The position numbers were made by a program, and so were the translations under genes. Below, piece after piece: positions 45,998 through 54,510 of a stretch of DNA of 64,000 nt. The stretch comes from Leptospira kanakyensis. GTDB taxonomy: Bacteria; Spirochaetota; Leptospiria; Leptospirales; Leptospiraceae. The stretch spans positions 310,001-374,000 of the forward strand of contig NZ_RQFG01000018.1 of assembly GCF_004769235.1 (NCBI RefSeq). The letters run 5' to 3'. Each line of letters opens with the position of its first letter. Position 1 is the stretch's first letter. The notes under the pieces are model-generated. The model was not told the DNA's origin and made no database searches. It was given only the letters and a program-made list of their open reading frames with translations.

Positions 45998-46537
45998 TTA
46001 ACAGCAGCCAGCTTCTTCCTTCTCTTCTCCAGCGGCTGTTTTTGGGGTACAACAACTTGAAGTTGTTTTTTCTAATTTTGGAAAAGAAACCACACCTGTT
46101 GGCAATCCGCAACTGGCACTTGCCTTACATTCCGTTTTCCCATCTTTTAAATGGATTGTGAGGGACTTTCCATTGGTTTGCATTTCTGAAACAAAATATT
46201 GTCTCATGGCAGTTCCTTCGTTTCCAAATTCAATTCGTAAAGTAGCATCATTCGGAATGTTCATAGAACCATTTACTTTTTTTAGAATTGAATTTACCTT
46301 GGAAAGTGTCATCGGATTTGTATCTGTTTCTTTATTTGGTTCCAATACTTGTAAAATAATTTCTGTCCAAGAATCAGATTTTCCACCACAATCAACAGAC
46401 TGAATGTTTGCGAGTTTGAATTCAGTGATATGGTAGTTGGGAAATATCCTTTTGGTTTCACTATATAAAAACTCTAAGTGAAGTTCTGGATATAGTTCTA
46501 ATTTGGTTGTAAAGTCATTCCATGTTGCTGTTTTCAT
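45998..46537 (-). CDS. DUF6428-family protein with Cys-rich tail
   Basis: The 179-residue protein matches DUF6428: a helical start, LEFLYSETKRIFPNYHITEFKLANIQSVDCGG, and SWTEIILQVLEP. The final 45 residues are rich in Cys, with Cys137, Cys143, the pair Cys162-Cys163 and the pair Cys178-Cys179 at the very end. Cys pairs bind soft metals or arsenite, which suits its place as the third gene of an arR-arsC operon. No catalytic motif is known for the family. It follows arsC by 11 bases. Confidence 0.85.
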   Translation of the reverse strand: MKTATWNDFTTKLELYPELHLEFLYSETKRIFPNYHITEFKLANIQSVDCGGKSDSWTEIILQVLEPNKETDTNPMTLSKVNSILKKVNGSMNIPNDATLRIEFGNEGTAMRQYFVSEMQTNGKSLTIHLKDGKTECKASASCGLPTGVVSFPKLEKTTSSCCTPKTAAGEEKEEAGCC

Positions 46538-46548
46538 CTTCTTATCTC

Positions 46549-46971
46549 CTATAGTTCCTTATTCATAAATGATTCACAATATTCTCGAATTTCTTCTCGT
46601 GTTTTGGCAAAGGCAGCTCTTACCTCTTCTTCTGTTCCTTTTAATTTAGAAGGATCTGAAAAATTATAATGAAACCTTTTTGCATCACTGGGAAAATACG
46701 GACAATTTTCTTTGGCATGATCACAAACTGTGATGAGATAATCAAACTGAATGTTTTTATATTCATTGATATGATTGGAAGTATGATTTGATATATCAAT
46801 CCCAACCTCTTTCATGGTAGCGATGGCTTTGGGATTCACTCCATGGGTTTCAATTCCGGCACTATAAACATTGGCTTTGTTTTTTGCATAGAATCGCATC
46901 CAACCTTCTGCAATTTGGCTCCGACAACTATTTCCCGTACAAAGAATTAAAATATTCTTTTTGTTATTCAC
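46549..46971 (-). CDS. arsC: Arsenate reductase, thioredoxin-coupled type
   Basis: The 140-residue enzyme reduces arsenate to arsenite with thioredoxin. It has the phosphatase-like loop CTGNSCRS with Cys11 and Cys16 plus Arg17, and the relay pair Cys83 and Cys90 in VCDHAKENC, matching Cys10/82/89 of the Staphylococcus pI258 enzyme. Its start overlaps the end of arsR by eight bases, so expression follows arsR. No arsenite exporter gene is in the window, so export must be encoded elsewhere or the DUF6428 protein has that or a storage role. Confidence 0.94.
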   Translation of the reverse strand: MNNKKNILILCTGNSCRSQIAEGWMRFYAKNKANVYSAGIETHGVNPKAIATMKEVGIDISNHTSNHINEYKNIQFDYLITVCDHAKENCPYFPSDAKRFHYNFSDPSKLKGTEEEVRAAFAKTREEIREYCESFMNKEL

Positions 46972-47311
46972 AACAGCTTCCTCCCTTTTGATTTTTGAAA
47001 TTTTCTATCATTTGCATTTGGTCTGAAAATTCCCTATAGGCCAGGTTCAAATTTTCCCAGTGGATACAATAACAAGAAGAAGTTCCTTCTACTTCTCCTT
47101 TCACAAGTCCCCCATCTTTTAATTCCTTTAGATGTTGGGAAACTGTGGATTGAGCCAAAGGGAGGATTTCTACAATCTCTCCACAAACACATGTTTGTTT
47201 TTGTGCCAATACTTCTAAGATAGCCAACCTTGCTGGATGGGAGAGAAGTTTGGTAAAAGACGCAATCCTTTGGATCTTTTCCGGAAATTCTGTTTTTTTG
47301 TTCTGCGCCAT
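46964..47311 (-). CDS. arsR: Arsenic-responsive ArsR repressor
   Basis: The 115-residue winged-helix repressor has the recognition helix LAQSTVSQHLKELKDGGLV. The metal site is TCVCGEIVE with Cys41 and Cys43, the classic arsenic-sensing motif; further Cys lie at 80, 82, 113 and 114. In the arsenic-free state it should bind the palindrome just upstream and repress its own operon; arsenite releases it. It is the first gene of arsR-arsC-DUF6428. Confidence 0.94.
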   Translation of the reverse strand: MAQNKKTEFPEKIQRIASFTKLLSHPARLAILEVLAQKQTCVCGEIVEILPLAQSTVSQHLKELKDGGLVKGEVEGTSSCYCIHWENLNLAYREFSDQMQMIENFKNQKGGSCCE

Positions 47312-47313
47312 AG

Positions 47314-47335
47314 TTTATCGTAAATATACGATAAA
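47314..47335 (-). promoter_or_regulatory. Palindromic operator of the arsenic operon
   Basis: TTTATCGTA (47314-47322) and TACGATAAA (47327-47335) form a perfect nine-base inverted repeat with a four-base spacer, immediately before the arsR start at 47311. A TATATT resembling a -10 element lies within it on the minus strand. With so little room, the mRNA may be leaderless. Confidence 0.8.
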
Positions 47336-47385
47336 TGGATTTTTGCCATTCTCGTCAAGGGGAATTTGAAATTTTCGGGATAAAG

Positions 47386-47411
47386 AAAACCCCAGGATTT
47401 CCCGGGGTTTT
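47386..47411 (-). terminator. Terminator between the upstream gene and arsR
   Basis: AAAACCCC (47386-47393) pairs with GGGGTTTT (47404-47411). On the minus strand it is followed by CTTT and ends the transcript of the secreted protein gene at 47464. It isolates the arsenic operon from that gene. Confidence 0.75.
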
Positions 47412-47463
47412 GGTTTTGTTGGTTGGTTTGTGTTTTGAAATGAAGAGAGTTGTGGCCTGATCC

Positions 47464-48273
47464 TTACAGGCCTGAACCATCGGGAATCACCACGGGTTCA
47501 TCAGAAGTAGGGGTATCCGGTTTCACATCCGAAGGAGTGTAACCATGGTCATTTTGAGGTCTTGGACGATTGTCCCATTCCCCCGGATTAGGTTTTTTGT
47601 TTCCTTCCACCGAGAACAACCATCCATCTTCTTCTTTGTTTTTTGCCCCTTGTTCATGGGGATAAGAATCAATTGGTCTTATGGTGATGGAAATGTATTG
47701 GATGATCCTTTCGTCTTTGATTGGATCTAAATAGGACAAACTATCGTTACGCCATCTGTTTTTAGTACGAGTTTCTCTACGGAAACTTTTCATCACCATG
47801 TCTAGGTCTTTGGAATACTTTGCAAAATAAGCTCTAGGTGTTTTTGCTTGGATTACATAATACATTCCGCCCTTTCTGTGGAACAAAAATCGATTGGAAA
47901 TCATTTGTTTGTGTTCTGTATAGTGTAACACAACAAAGACGGATTCATCAAATCCTGCGATTTCGTTTTCTAACATTTTTTCCCTAACAAGTTTTAAATC
48001 AGGGTATTTGGTGAGAAAAGTATCCACTGTTTCTTCAATAAAGCGATCTATATCGTATTCTTTGGTACGACGTGCTACATCTACCTGTAACACAGCCTCT
48101 CTATTAGTTTTGGAAAATTGTATTCGAACTGTATCAGGGTGGCGTAAAACAGACTTTGCCCAACCTCTTGGATATTCAAATGCAAAACCTAGAGAATCTT
48201 CAATCCAAGTTGCTGCATCCAAATGAGAAAGAGTAAGACATAATAAAACAAGTAGGCAAAGTCGCTTTTTCAT
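47464..48273 (-). CDS. Secreted hypothetical protein, possible PsbP/DcrB-like fold
   Basis: The start is the ATG at 48273 (MKKRLCLLVLLCLTLSHLDA), a clear signal peptide; the longer frame overlaps the next gene. The 269-residue product has SLGFAFEYPRGW then a beta-alpha pattern with YYVIQAKTPRAYFAKYSKDLDMVMKSFR, typical of the PsbP/Mog1/DcrB-like fold, followed by a Pro-rich, disordered tail. The function is not known. Confidence 0.7.
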   Translation of the reverse strand: MKKRLCLLVLLCLTLSHLDAATWIEDSLGFAFEYPRGWAKSVLRHPDTVRIQFSKTNREAVLQVDVARRTKEYDIDRFIEETVDTFLTKYPDLKLVREKMLENEIAGFDESVFVVLHYTEHKQMISNRFLFHRKGGMYYVIQAKTPRAYFAKYSKDLDMVMKSFRRETRTKNRWRNDSLSYLDPIKDERIIQYISITIRPIDSYPHEQGAKNKEEDGWLFSVEGNKKPNPGEWDNRPRPQNDHGYTPSDVKPDTPTSDEPVVIPDGSGL

Positions 48274-48302
48274 ACTTAGAATATCGGCCCCCAGTACCTT
48301 GT

Positions 48303-49265
48303 TTATTGATAGTCGGTGAGCCCTTTTCGTAAATCTCGTTCTGGAAAAATTCCCAAATTTTCCCAAGATTTAGGATCATAAATGGCTACCGACTCTAACA
48401 AAGGTTGGAGTGGGGATCCATGAAAGGGTCTTCTTTTAACAAAGGCCAGAAAACGGAAAACAAGTTCGATCATTCTAGCAAAGATTCCTCCCACAGGAAT
48501 GGGAAAAAGGGAATTTCCGATGACCCGTAAACTTTGGAATGTCTGAATGACTTGGTTCACAGTCACAAATTCAGGGTGAGAGAATACATAAACTTGTTTC
48601 GGTGTTTTCCCATCTAATGTTTGTTTTGTCCAGGTTACTAATGCATTTGTGGCGTCGGTTATATGAAGGACAGATTTTTTACGAGAGGAAGGTATATAAG
48701 GATAAAATTTTAGTTTGGTAAGAGAACGAAGTTTAGAAATAAAACTTTTTGTTCCTTTGCCATAGATACTTGCCAATCGGAATATAGAATAAGGTCTACC
48801 GGAATCTAATACATAGTTTTCAGCCAAAGCCTTCGTTTTTGCATAGATGGTAGTTCCCATTCTTTCGCTGTTAATGTTTAAATCAATTTCTTTGGATCCA
48901 TAAACTGAGACCGAACTGACAAACCCAAAATGAGGGACTTTTTTTGCCTTAGCAAATTCCACAATTAACTTTGTAGAAGTAACGTTGATTTGGTGGTAAA
49001 CCTCTTCGGTGACTTTGGCTCCAGAAACAACGGCGGCTAAGTGTAAAATTAAATCAATGGATTCGGGAATCAAAAATTCATCCGAACTTTTTATTTTAGA
49101 AAGATCTCTTTCATAAAACTTAAAGTTTTTATGAAACCGAATCGAATCAGGAAAATTCGCATAATGATTTCCAATGGCGATGATTTTATAATTTTCAATC
49201 AGTTCCTTTAATAATTCTTTTCCAAGAACCCCACTGCCTCCTGTGATGAGAATTGTTTTTGTCAT
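48303..49265 (-). CDS. NAD-dependent epimerase/dehydratase (extended SDR)
   Basis: From the ATG at 49265 the protein has 320 residues. The nucleotide motif is TGGSGVLGKELL, and the catalytic Tyr-Lys appears as YAKTK. The Ser partner is in FVSSVSVYGS. Extended SDRs often act on nucleotide sugars or sterol-like ketones. Its start overlaps the stop of the DUF445 gene before it by four bases, so they are coupled. Confidence 0.88.
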   Translation of the reverse strand: MTKTILITGGSGVLGKELLKELIENYKIIAIGNHYANFPDSIRFHKNFKFYERDLSKIKSSDEFLIPESIDLILHLAAVVSGAKVTEEVYHQINVTSTKLIVEFAKAKKVPHFGFVSSVSVYGSKEIDLNINSERMGTTIYAKTKALAENYVLDSGRPYSIFRLASIYGKGTKSFISKLRSLTKLKFYPYIPSSRKKSVLHITDATNALVTWTKQTLDGKTPKQVYVFSHPEFVTVNQVIQTFQSLRVIGNSLFPIPVGGIFARMIELVFRFLAFVKRRPFHGSPLQPLLESVAIYDPKSWENLGIFPERDLRKGLTDYQ

Positions 49266-50521
49266 ACAAGAAATACCATTTGAAACCATCCCACTACGGC
49301 ACCGAGCGCCGCACCCACTAAAATTAATAACAATTCATCTTCTTGAAAAGCAGATCTTAAAATAGATTCAAATTCTTTGGGGGGAAGGGCCGCCATTCGA
49401 TCCCCCATCATGGTTTCAATTTCCAAAGCAGAACCTAAATATTCTTCTAAGTGAAATGATTTTTCTATAGCATTATCAGCCATAGCCACTCCAATTCTTT
49501 CTTTGGCAGCATCAAACTCTTCAATTTTTCCCGTAGCATAGAGCGCTGGTTTGGCGAGAAAGGTAACTGTGTCCACATGATGGACCACTTCATTCCGAAT
49601 GATGTCGATGATATCTTGGGATGCTTTCCCAAAAATTAATTCAGAAAGTATATTTTTCGGAGTCAAAATTTTTTCACTCACTAACTTTGCATAGAGTCTA
49701 GAAACCTCTGTTTGCCTTTTTAAAAACAAACCTTGGTAAGTAAAAATTCCTAAAAACTTTTTCGGGAGTAGGGGACGAAAGATCATCTCGAGAGCCAAAT
49801 AATTTGTAAGATATCCCACAATCACTCCCTGGATGGGAAGGGTCCAATTTAAGGGAAAATAAATCATAAAAATCATTTGGACAAGGCCCAAAAGAAATCC
49901 AAAATAAAATCCTGACCTTTCGATGAACCGAAACTCAGGAGCTCCTACTTCTTGGAAAAGTTCTACAACAAGGCCTACATTATTCCCCGATAGTTTTTTC
50001 AAAACTAAGGACTTTACATCAAATAGGGAATCAATGTCTTTTTGGAGTTTGCGAATCACTTTGCGGATGGTGACTCCACTTTCCCTTTTGACTTTATGGT
50101 AAATTTCTTCCCGAACGACATCGGGAATCATATCCCAAAGTTTGGGATCGAGGCTGTTCGAAAACTCACGAATCGTATAGCGAATGCTAGGTTCTAAGGC
50201 TGGTAAAAAAACTGTCTCCGCCTTTTTGGGATCTACTTTCAAAAAGACTTCTTTGATATTGAGAAGGCGCTCAGTAATCACATCCACGGACTTACTGGCC
50301 ATTTTATGGGCCTTTCTAGGAATGATGCCCTGCCATCCGAAATAAGGAGGGATTCCTACAAATTGGATGGGGTAAAAAGTCATCTTCAGGGCCAACCAAT
50401 TGGTCACCCAACCCACAAATCCATAGGTGAAGGGAATCATTAGGAGTTTCCATTGTTCCGCTGTCAGCCCATTCTCCCACATTCCGCTATGAGTAATCCC
50501 TAGGAGATAGAACAAGGGCAA
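49262..50521 (-). CDS. DUF445-family membrane protein
   Basis: The 419-residue protein starts at a TTG (50521) that has AAGGA seven bases upstream; the ATG at 50482 has no such site. It carries the DUF445 hallmarks in duplicate: FVGWVTNWLALKMTFYP near the start and VGYLTNYLALEMIFRP near the middle, each followed by IIPRKA or LFLKRQ. A membrane helix lies at both ends. The function is unknown; members are linked to the membrane in many phyla. It is coupled to the epimerase gene. Confidence 0.88.
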   Translation of the reverse strand: MPLFYLLGITHSGMWENGLTAEQWKLLMIPFTYGFVGWVTNWLALKMTFYPIQFVGIPPYFGWQGIIPRKAHKMASKSVDVITERLLNIKEVFLKVDPKKAETVFLPALEPSIRYTIREFSNSLDPKLWDMIPDVVREEIYHKVKRESGVTIRKVIRKLQKDIDSLFDVKSLVLKKLSGNNVGLVVELFQEVGAPEFRFIERSGFYFGFLLGLVQMIFMIYFPLNWTLPIQGVIVGYLTNYLALEMIFRPLLPKKFLGIFTYQGLFLKRQTEVSRLYAKLVSEKILTPKNILSELIFGKASQDIIDIIRNEVVHHVDTVTFLAKPALYATGKIEEFDAAKERIGVAMADNAIEKSFHLEEYLGSALEIETMMGDRMAALPPKEFESILRSAFQEDELLLILVGAALGAVVGWFQMVFLV

Positions 50522-50636
50522 TCGAAATTCCTTCCCGAGGCGATTTTTCCTGAATGGAATCGTAACTTTTGTTATTTTTTTGCCGATACCCCTAAAAAAG
50601 GTTTGATTTGTGTACGGAAACAGACTACAAATGGTA

Positions 50637-50697
50637 CACTTCGGAAGTGTTTTAGGTATTCCCCGAAGTGCATTGGAAAATCTGTGGTTTTACCACA
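50637..50697 (+). promoter_or_regulatory. Hairpins in the leader of the large lipoprotein gene
   Basis: CACTTCGG (50637-50644) pairs with CCGAAGTG (50663-50670), and TGTGGT (50683-50688) pairs with ACCACA (50692-50697) around a TTT loop. The second ends 29 bases before the start codon at 50727. They may mark an operator or a structured leader. The remaining 205-base gap shows no gene. Confidence 0.45.
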
Positions 50698-50726
50698 AAG
50701 CGAATTTTAATTAGAGGGTAAGTCTT

Positions 50727-53700
50727 ATGCGTGTTCGAGGAATCATTACAGTTCTCGTTCTTTTATCTTTGGCAGTTGTGGGTTGTTCCCGCAAAAAGAA
50801 ATCAATGCCGTTTTGGTTCCTTCTTGGAACTGGTGGTGCTGTATCTGATGCAAGAGATGGAGTCGTAACTCCTCCTGATTCCAACGGGGTTCCTCTCCCC
50901 AATCCTGGTGATGGTGTGACACCAACAGACCCAGAAGAAGTTCCGGGTAACAATTCCGAACAAGAAGTAGCAAACCATGGCCCTGCACGAGTCATTGGAA
51001 CCATCGTTCCTGTCGTTGCTGGTGTTCCTGCCAATGTAGTTTGTGGAAACCCTGGGGCTCCCTCTGCACCTGGATGTATCGATCTTACTTTAATCTCTGT
51101 TAGAATCGAAGTTGCCAATGGAGAAACAAATACCCTCGTTGCCTCCACTTATGCTGGATCCAATGGCCGATTCCAATTTGATTTAACTGACCTTCCTAAC
51201 AATAACTACCGAGTCCTTATCAATACAGGATATGGTCTCAATTATGCTTACCAAGATTTTTCCTTTGTTTTTGATCCTACGCAAAACCCATACACTTTAG
51301 TGAATGTGGGAAATCTTCTCGCAGAACGTTTGTATTACGGACAAGGCCCTGCTCAGTTTGTAGGAGTGGTCACAAGCCCAGGATTTTCTGGCGGTGGAGT
51401 CACTGTTCCTGCTGGCCCTATTGCGGGAATCACAGTTTCTATTGTTGATTCTAATGGAAACACTGTAGGCACCGGAGTGACAAATTCCAATGGATCCTAT
51501 GTCATCAATATCAATCCACTTCCTAACGGAAATTATACAGTGGTTTATTCAGGTGATTCCGTAGAAGTGTCTGGCCAACCCTTTGCCAATACCTCTGAGT
51601 TCATTCATTATACATTCCCTGGAACCAATCCAAACACTGTGGCTCAAGTGGACTTGGGAGAAACAAGCCTTCCTTGGATGGCAGCAACAGAAAGTGACCT
51701 CCACTTAACAGGAAATATCTTAAACGGTGCACTTCCTTCAGATTCTACTACTGTATTCACAATCAAGTTAAAGAACCAACAAGGTGCTATTTTACAAACA
51801 GTACAAATCACTGGGAATGGAAGTTTTTCCATTGAAGGTAGTTACCTGACCAATGGTGTTTACTACATAGAAGTATCAAATCCTGTCTTTTACACGGTTT
51901 CTCAATCCTTTTTGTTTACTGCTTCTCCTACTGGGGGAACCAAAAACGTAGCTCTTGCTGACCCTATCTACATTGTTGCTAAACCTTCTCTAGTGACAGG
52001 GTTTGTAAAAGATGCAGGTGGTGATCATGTTGCGGGAACTGTCATCAACGTAAGGCCTTCGGCTAACCAAGCACCTTCTCGTCTTCTGTATCTGAAAGAT
52101 GACCCAAAACTTGGAAACGCGGTCAAACTTTGGATTGTAGAAGCACTCAGTGCCGTTGCAGGGACTAATTGTTCACTCAACCAAGCAGGTTCTATTTGTT
52201 CCTGTGCTGTGAATCCAACTGCTTCTTGTTTGGCGGCCGTACAAGGATCAGGCCCATGGGCATACCAAACTTACGGAAACAAACTTTACGAAGTAAACCC
52301 AAACACAAAAGAAGTGTCCTTCCTTGGTGCAAGTGGGCTTTGGTCCTATTACATTTCAGCTCCAGGATTTGAAAACTATTGCGGATCCAATGTTTCCCCT
52401 TGTTCTTCCAATCCACTCCAAGTGAGTTTGAATGGAAACAATTACAATGCGGGAACCATTTCTATGACATCCATTGCCACTCGTTCCCAAATCCTTGGAT
52501 CTATCTCTGTTCGTGATACGGCTCCTACTGCGAGCTCCGTCCATACGAACCAATCGGGACTTTTTGTGGTTTTACTGGGAAATACTTCTGCGGATGGATC
52601 CAGTCTCGCTCACATTACAACCACTTCAGCAGGACAATTTAGTTTTGGTGGTAGTTCCTATGTGGTGACTTTACCAACCATCCTTCCTGTTCCTTTTACG
52701 AATGATGAAGCCGGCCGAGTGGGTTATGCTTTAAGTCAATTGGGAACAGGTGCTGCTACGACTCTGGCACAAACACCTGGTGTTGCTCGTGCAAATGATA
52801 GCAATGCATCCATTGATGTGATCAATGGAAATGAATACAACTTCCGTCAAAGTTCTTACCAACTCATCGTTGTGGACAGGGTAGCTCCTTCTTACCAATC
52901 GAGTTACTTATCTTCTACAAGTTTGCGAGTGGACACATCAAGTGTGGCGACAAACCAATATGCTTCTTCTCCTGCCGTTTTCAATTTGAACGGAACAGTG
53001 ATGCATAGCCCAAGAGCCACTGTCACTGGTGTGGTGACCGATGCCGTTTCTACTCAAAATGTGAGTGGTGCTACTGTGACTCTCGGACGTCTCGTCGGTG
53101 GAAATTTCACTGCTGATGTTCGCCGTGACTGTTCTGGTGGTTTTGATTCTCCGAATTGTTCCGTTTCTTCTACAAGAACTTCTGGTTCTGACCAAGTGGT
53201 GGGATCGGTTTCTTCTCAGTCTAATGGAAGTTATAGTTTTCCATTCCTTTCTCCTGGTTCTTACCAACTCCGTGTGGAAAAAAATGGAATCACTACTTAC
53301 TTCCCTGTCGAAGTGGGAAATGGTGGGGGAACGGTAGTTGTCAACACTCCTGTCATTACAAATGACGGTCGTGGTCACTTATCGGGTTCTGTCAGAACTC
53401 CTGGTGGATTTTCTTTCCTTGGAACTTATTCTTTGGAAATTGTAGATCCGAACGGTGGGACATTACGTCCATCAGCAGGTGTTCAACCGTCTTCCATCGC
53501 TACAGGAGCAACCATCTTCTCGAATGCGAGCCAATACACAATTTTCAATATCAACGCAGGTCGTTGGAAAGTTCGGTTTGTCTCGGCAGGATATACTTCA
53601 GTGGAAGGAATTGTGGACATCCAAGCGGATGTAACCACTAACTTTGATATCATTACCTTTGTTCCAGGAAGCCAAACCAGTGGTTCGATTTCTGGACGGG

Positions 53701-54458
53701 CTTTGTCCGCATTGTATAACACTGGAGTTTGTAACCTAACAGCTCGCATCCGACCAGGTGTGAACGTAAAATCGGGAGCCTATGCGATCGATGCGAATGG
53801 TGCGACAATTGCTTCTGTCAAAACATCTACAGACGGATCTTATGTGATTCCTTCCGTGCCACCAGGAAACTATACTTTGGAAGTTTCTGGTTCTGGAAAA
53901 CGAGGAGATTGTACATCAGTGTCTGAGAACTATTCTACAACTTATAGAACGGTTGTCTCTGCTGGATCGGAAACTCCTGCAAACCAAAACATCTTAGTCA
54001 CACCAATCCTTCCTGATAACGAAATGCGAGTGGTTCTTTCTTGGGGTGCGAAACCGCGCGATTTGGATTCTCACTTACAATATGGAAATTCCGCTAACAA
54101 CCGCATTGTTTGGAATAACAAAACTCCTCTCGGTGCTGGGAATGGAAGTTTGGATTACGATATCACAACAGGATATGGCCCAGAAACAATCACACTCCAA
54201 GGTTCTGTTTGGAGCCAACCAAATCGTTACTATAGCATCTACAATTGGTCTGGTGAGGCCCTTATGGGAATCTCTGGAGCCAATGTCCGTGTGTTTAAAG
54301 GAAGTGTAGGGGAAGTTAGAAACTATTCTATTGCACCAAACCATTCCAATCGTTGGTGGAAAATCTTCTGTATCGCACAAGACAAAACCATCTCTGATGT
54401 GGGAACTGCGGGTTGTAGTGCCACTAACTTTATTGAAAGGTCAATGTATTCCAATTAG
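50727..54458 (+). CDS. Large lipoprotein of carboxypeptidase-regulatory-like repeats with DUF2135-like C-terminus
   Basis: The 1243-residue product has a lipoprotein signal peptide ending VVGC (Cys20). After a Gly/Pro-rich linker it holds many immunoglobulin-like units of the carboxypeptidase regulatory/CnaB type, each with a G.V....... G.......T...G.Y.......G.Y.L pattern, for example VTGVVTDAVSTQNVSGATVTL with SNGSYSFPFLSPGSYQL. The last 140 residues resemble DUF2135/YfaP: VVLSWGAKPRDLDSHL and WSGEALMGISGANVRVF. Such proteins are surface or periplasmic adhesive scaffolds; this role is inferred. The stop codon lies in the loop of a terminator hairpin. Confidence 0.85.
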   Translation: MRVRGIITVLVLLSLAVVGCSRKKKSMPFWFLLGTGGAVSDARDGVVTPPDSNGVPLPNPGDGVTPTDPEEVPGNNSEQEVANHGPARVIGTIVPVVAGVPANVVCGNPGAPSAPGCIDLTLISVRIEVANGETNTLVASTYAGSNGRFQFDLTDLPNNNYRVLINTGYGLNYAYQDFSFVFDPTQNPYTLVNVGNLLAERLYYGQGPAQFVGVVTSPGFSGGGVTVPAGPIAGITVSIVDSNGNTVGTGVTNSNGSYVININPLPNGNYTVVYSGDSVEVSGQPFANTSEFIHYTFPGTNPNTVAQVDLGETSLPWMAATESDLHLTGNILNGALPSDSTTVFTIKLKNQQGAILQTVQITGNGSFSIEGSYLTNGVYYIEVSNPVFYTVSQSFLFTASPTGGTKNVALADPIYIVAKPSLVTGFVKDAGGDHVAGTVINVRPSANQAPSRLLYLKDDPKLGNAVKLWIVEALSAVAGTNCSLNQAGSICSCAVNPTASCLAAVQGSGPWAYQTYGNKLYEVNPNTKEVSFLGASGLWSYYISAPGFENYCGSNVSPCSSNPLQVSLNGNNYNAGTISMTSIATRSQILGSISVRDTAPTASSVHTNQSGLFVVLLGNTSADGSSLAHITTTSAGQFSFGGSSYVVTLPTILPVPFTNDEAGRVGYALSQLGTGAATTLAQTPGVARANDSNASIDVINGNEYNFRQSSYQLIVVDRVAPSYQSSYLSSTSLRVDTSSVATNQYASSPAVFNLNGTVMHSPRATVTGVVTDAVSTQNVSGATVTLGRLVGGNFTADVRRDCSGGFDSPNCSVSSTRTSGSDQVVGSVSSQSNGSYSFPFLSPGSYQLRVEKNGITTYFPVEVGNGGGTVVVNTPVITNDGRGHLSGSVRTPGGFSFLGTYSLEIVDPNGGTLRPSAGVQPSSIATGATIFSNASQYTIFNINAGRWKVRFVSAGYTSVEGIVDIQADVTTNFDIITFVPGSQTSGSISGRALSALYNTGVCNLTARIRPGVNVKSGAYAIDANGATIASVKTSTDGSYVIPSVPPGNYTLEVSGSGKRGDCTSVSENYSTTYRTVVSAGSETPANQNILVTPILPDNEMRVVLSWGAKPRDLDSHLQYGNSANNRIVWNNKTPLGAGNGSLDYDITTGYGPETITLQGSVWSQPNRYYSIYNWSGEALMGISGANVRVFKGSVGEVRNYSIAPNHSNRWWKIFCIAQDKTISDVGTAGCSATNFIERSMYSN

Positions 54459-54473
54459 TTGGAATACATTTTT
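54443..54473 (+). terminator. Terminator hairpin containing the lipoprotein stop codon in its loop
   Basis: AATGTATTCCAA (54443-54454) and TTGGAATACATT (54459-54470) are perfect 12-base complements around TTAG, followed by TTT. The loop contains the TAG stop at 54456-54458, so the left arm is coding sequence. Confidence 0.7.
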
Positions 54474-54510
54474 CGAACACCGAATTTAGAAAATTAAGTT
54501 TGGTTGTTTT

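Noticed and set aside
53098..53337. 79-codon plus-strand frame inside the large lipoprotein gene
   Set aside because: It is a shifted reading of the repeat-coding region without a ribosome site.
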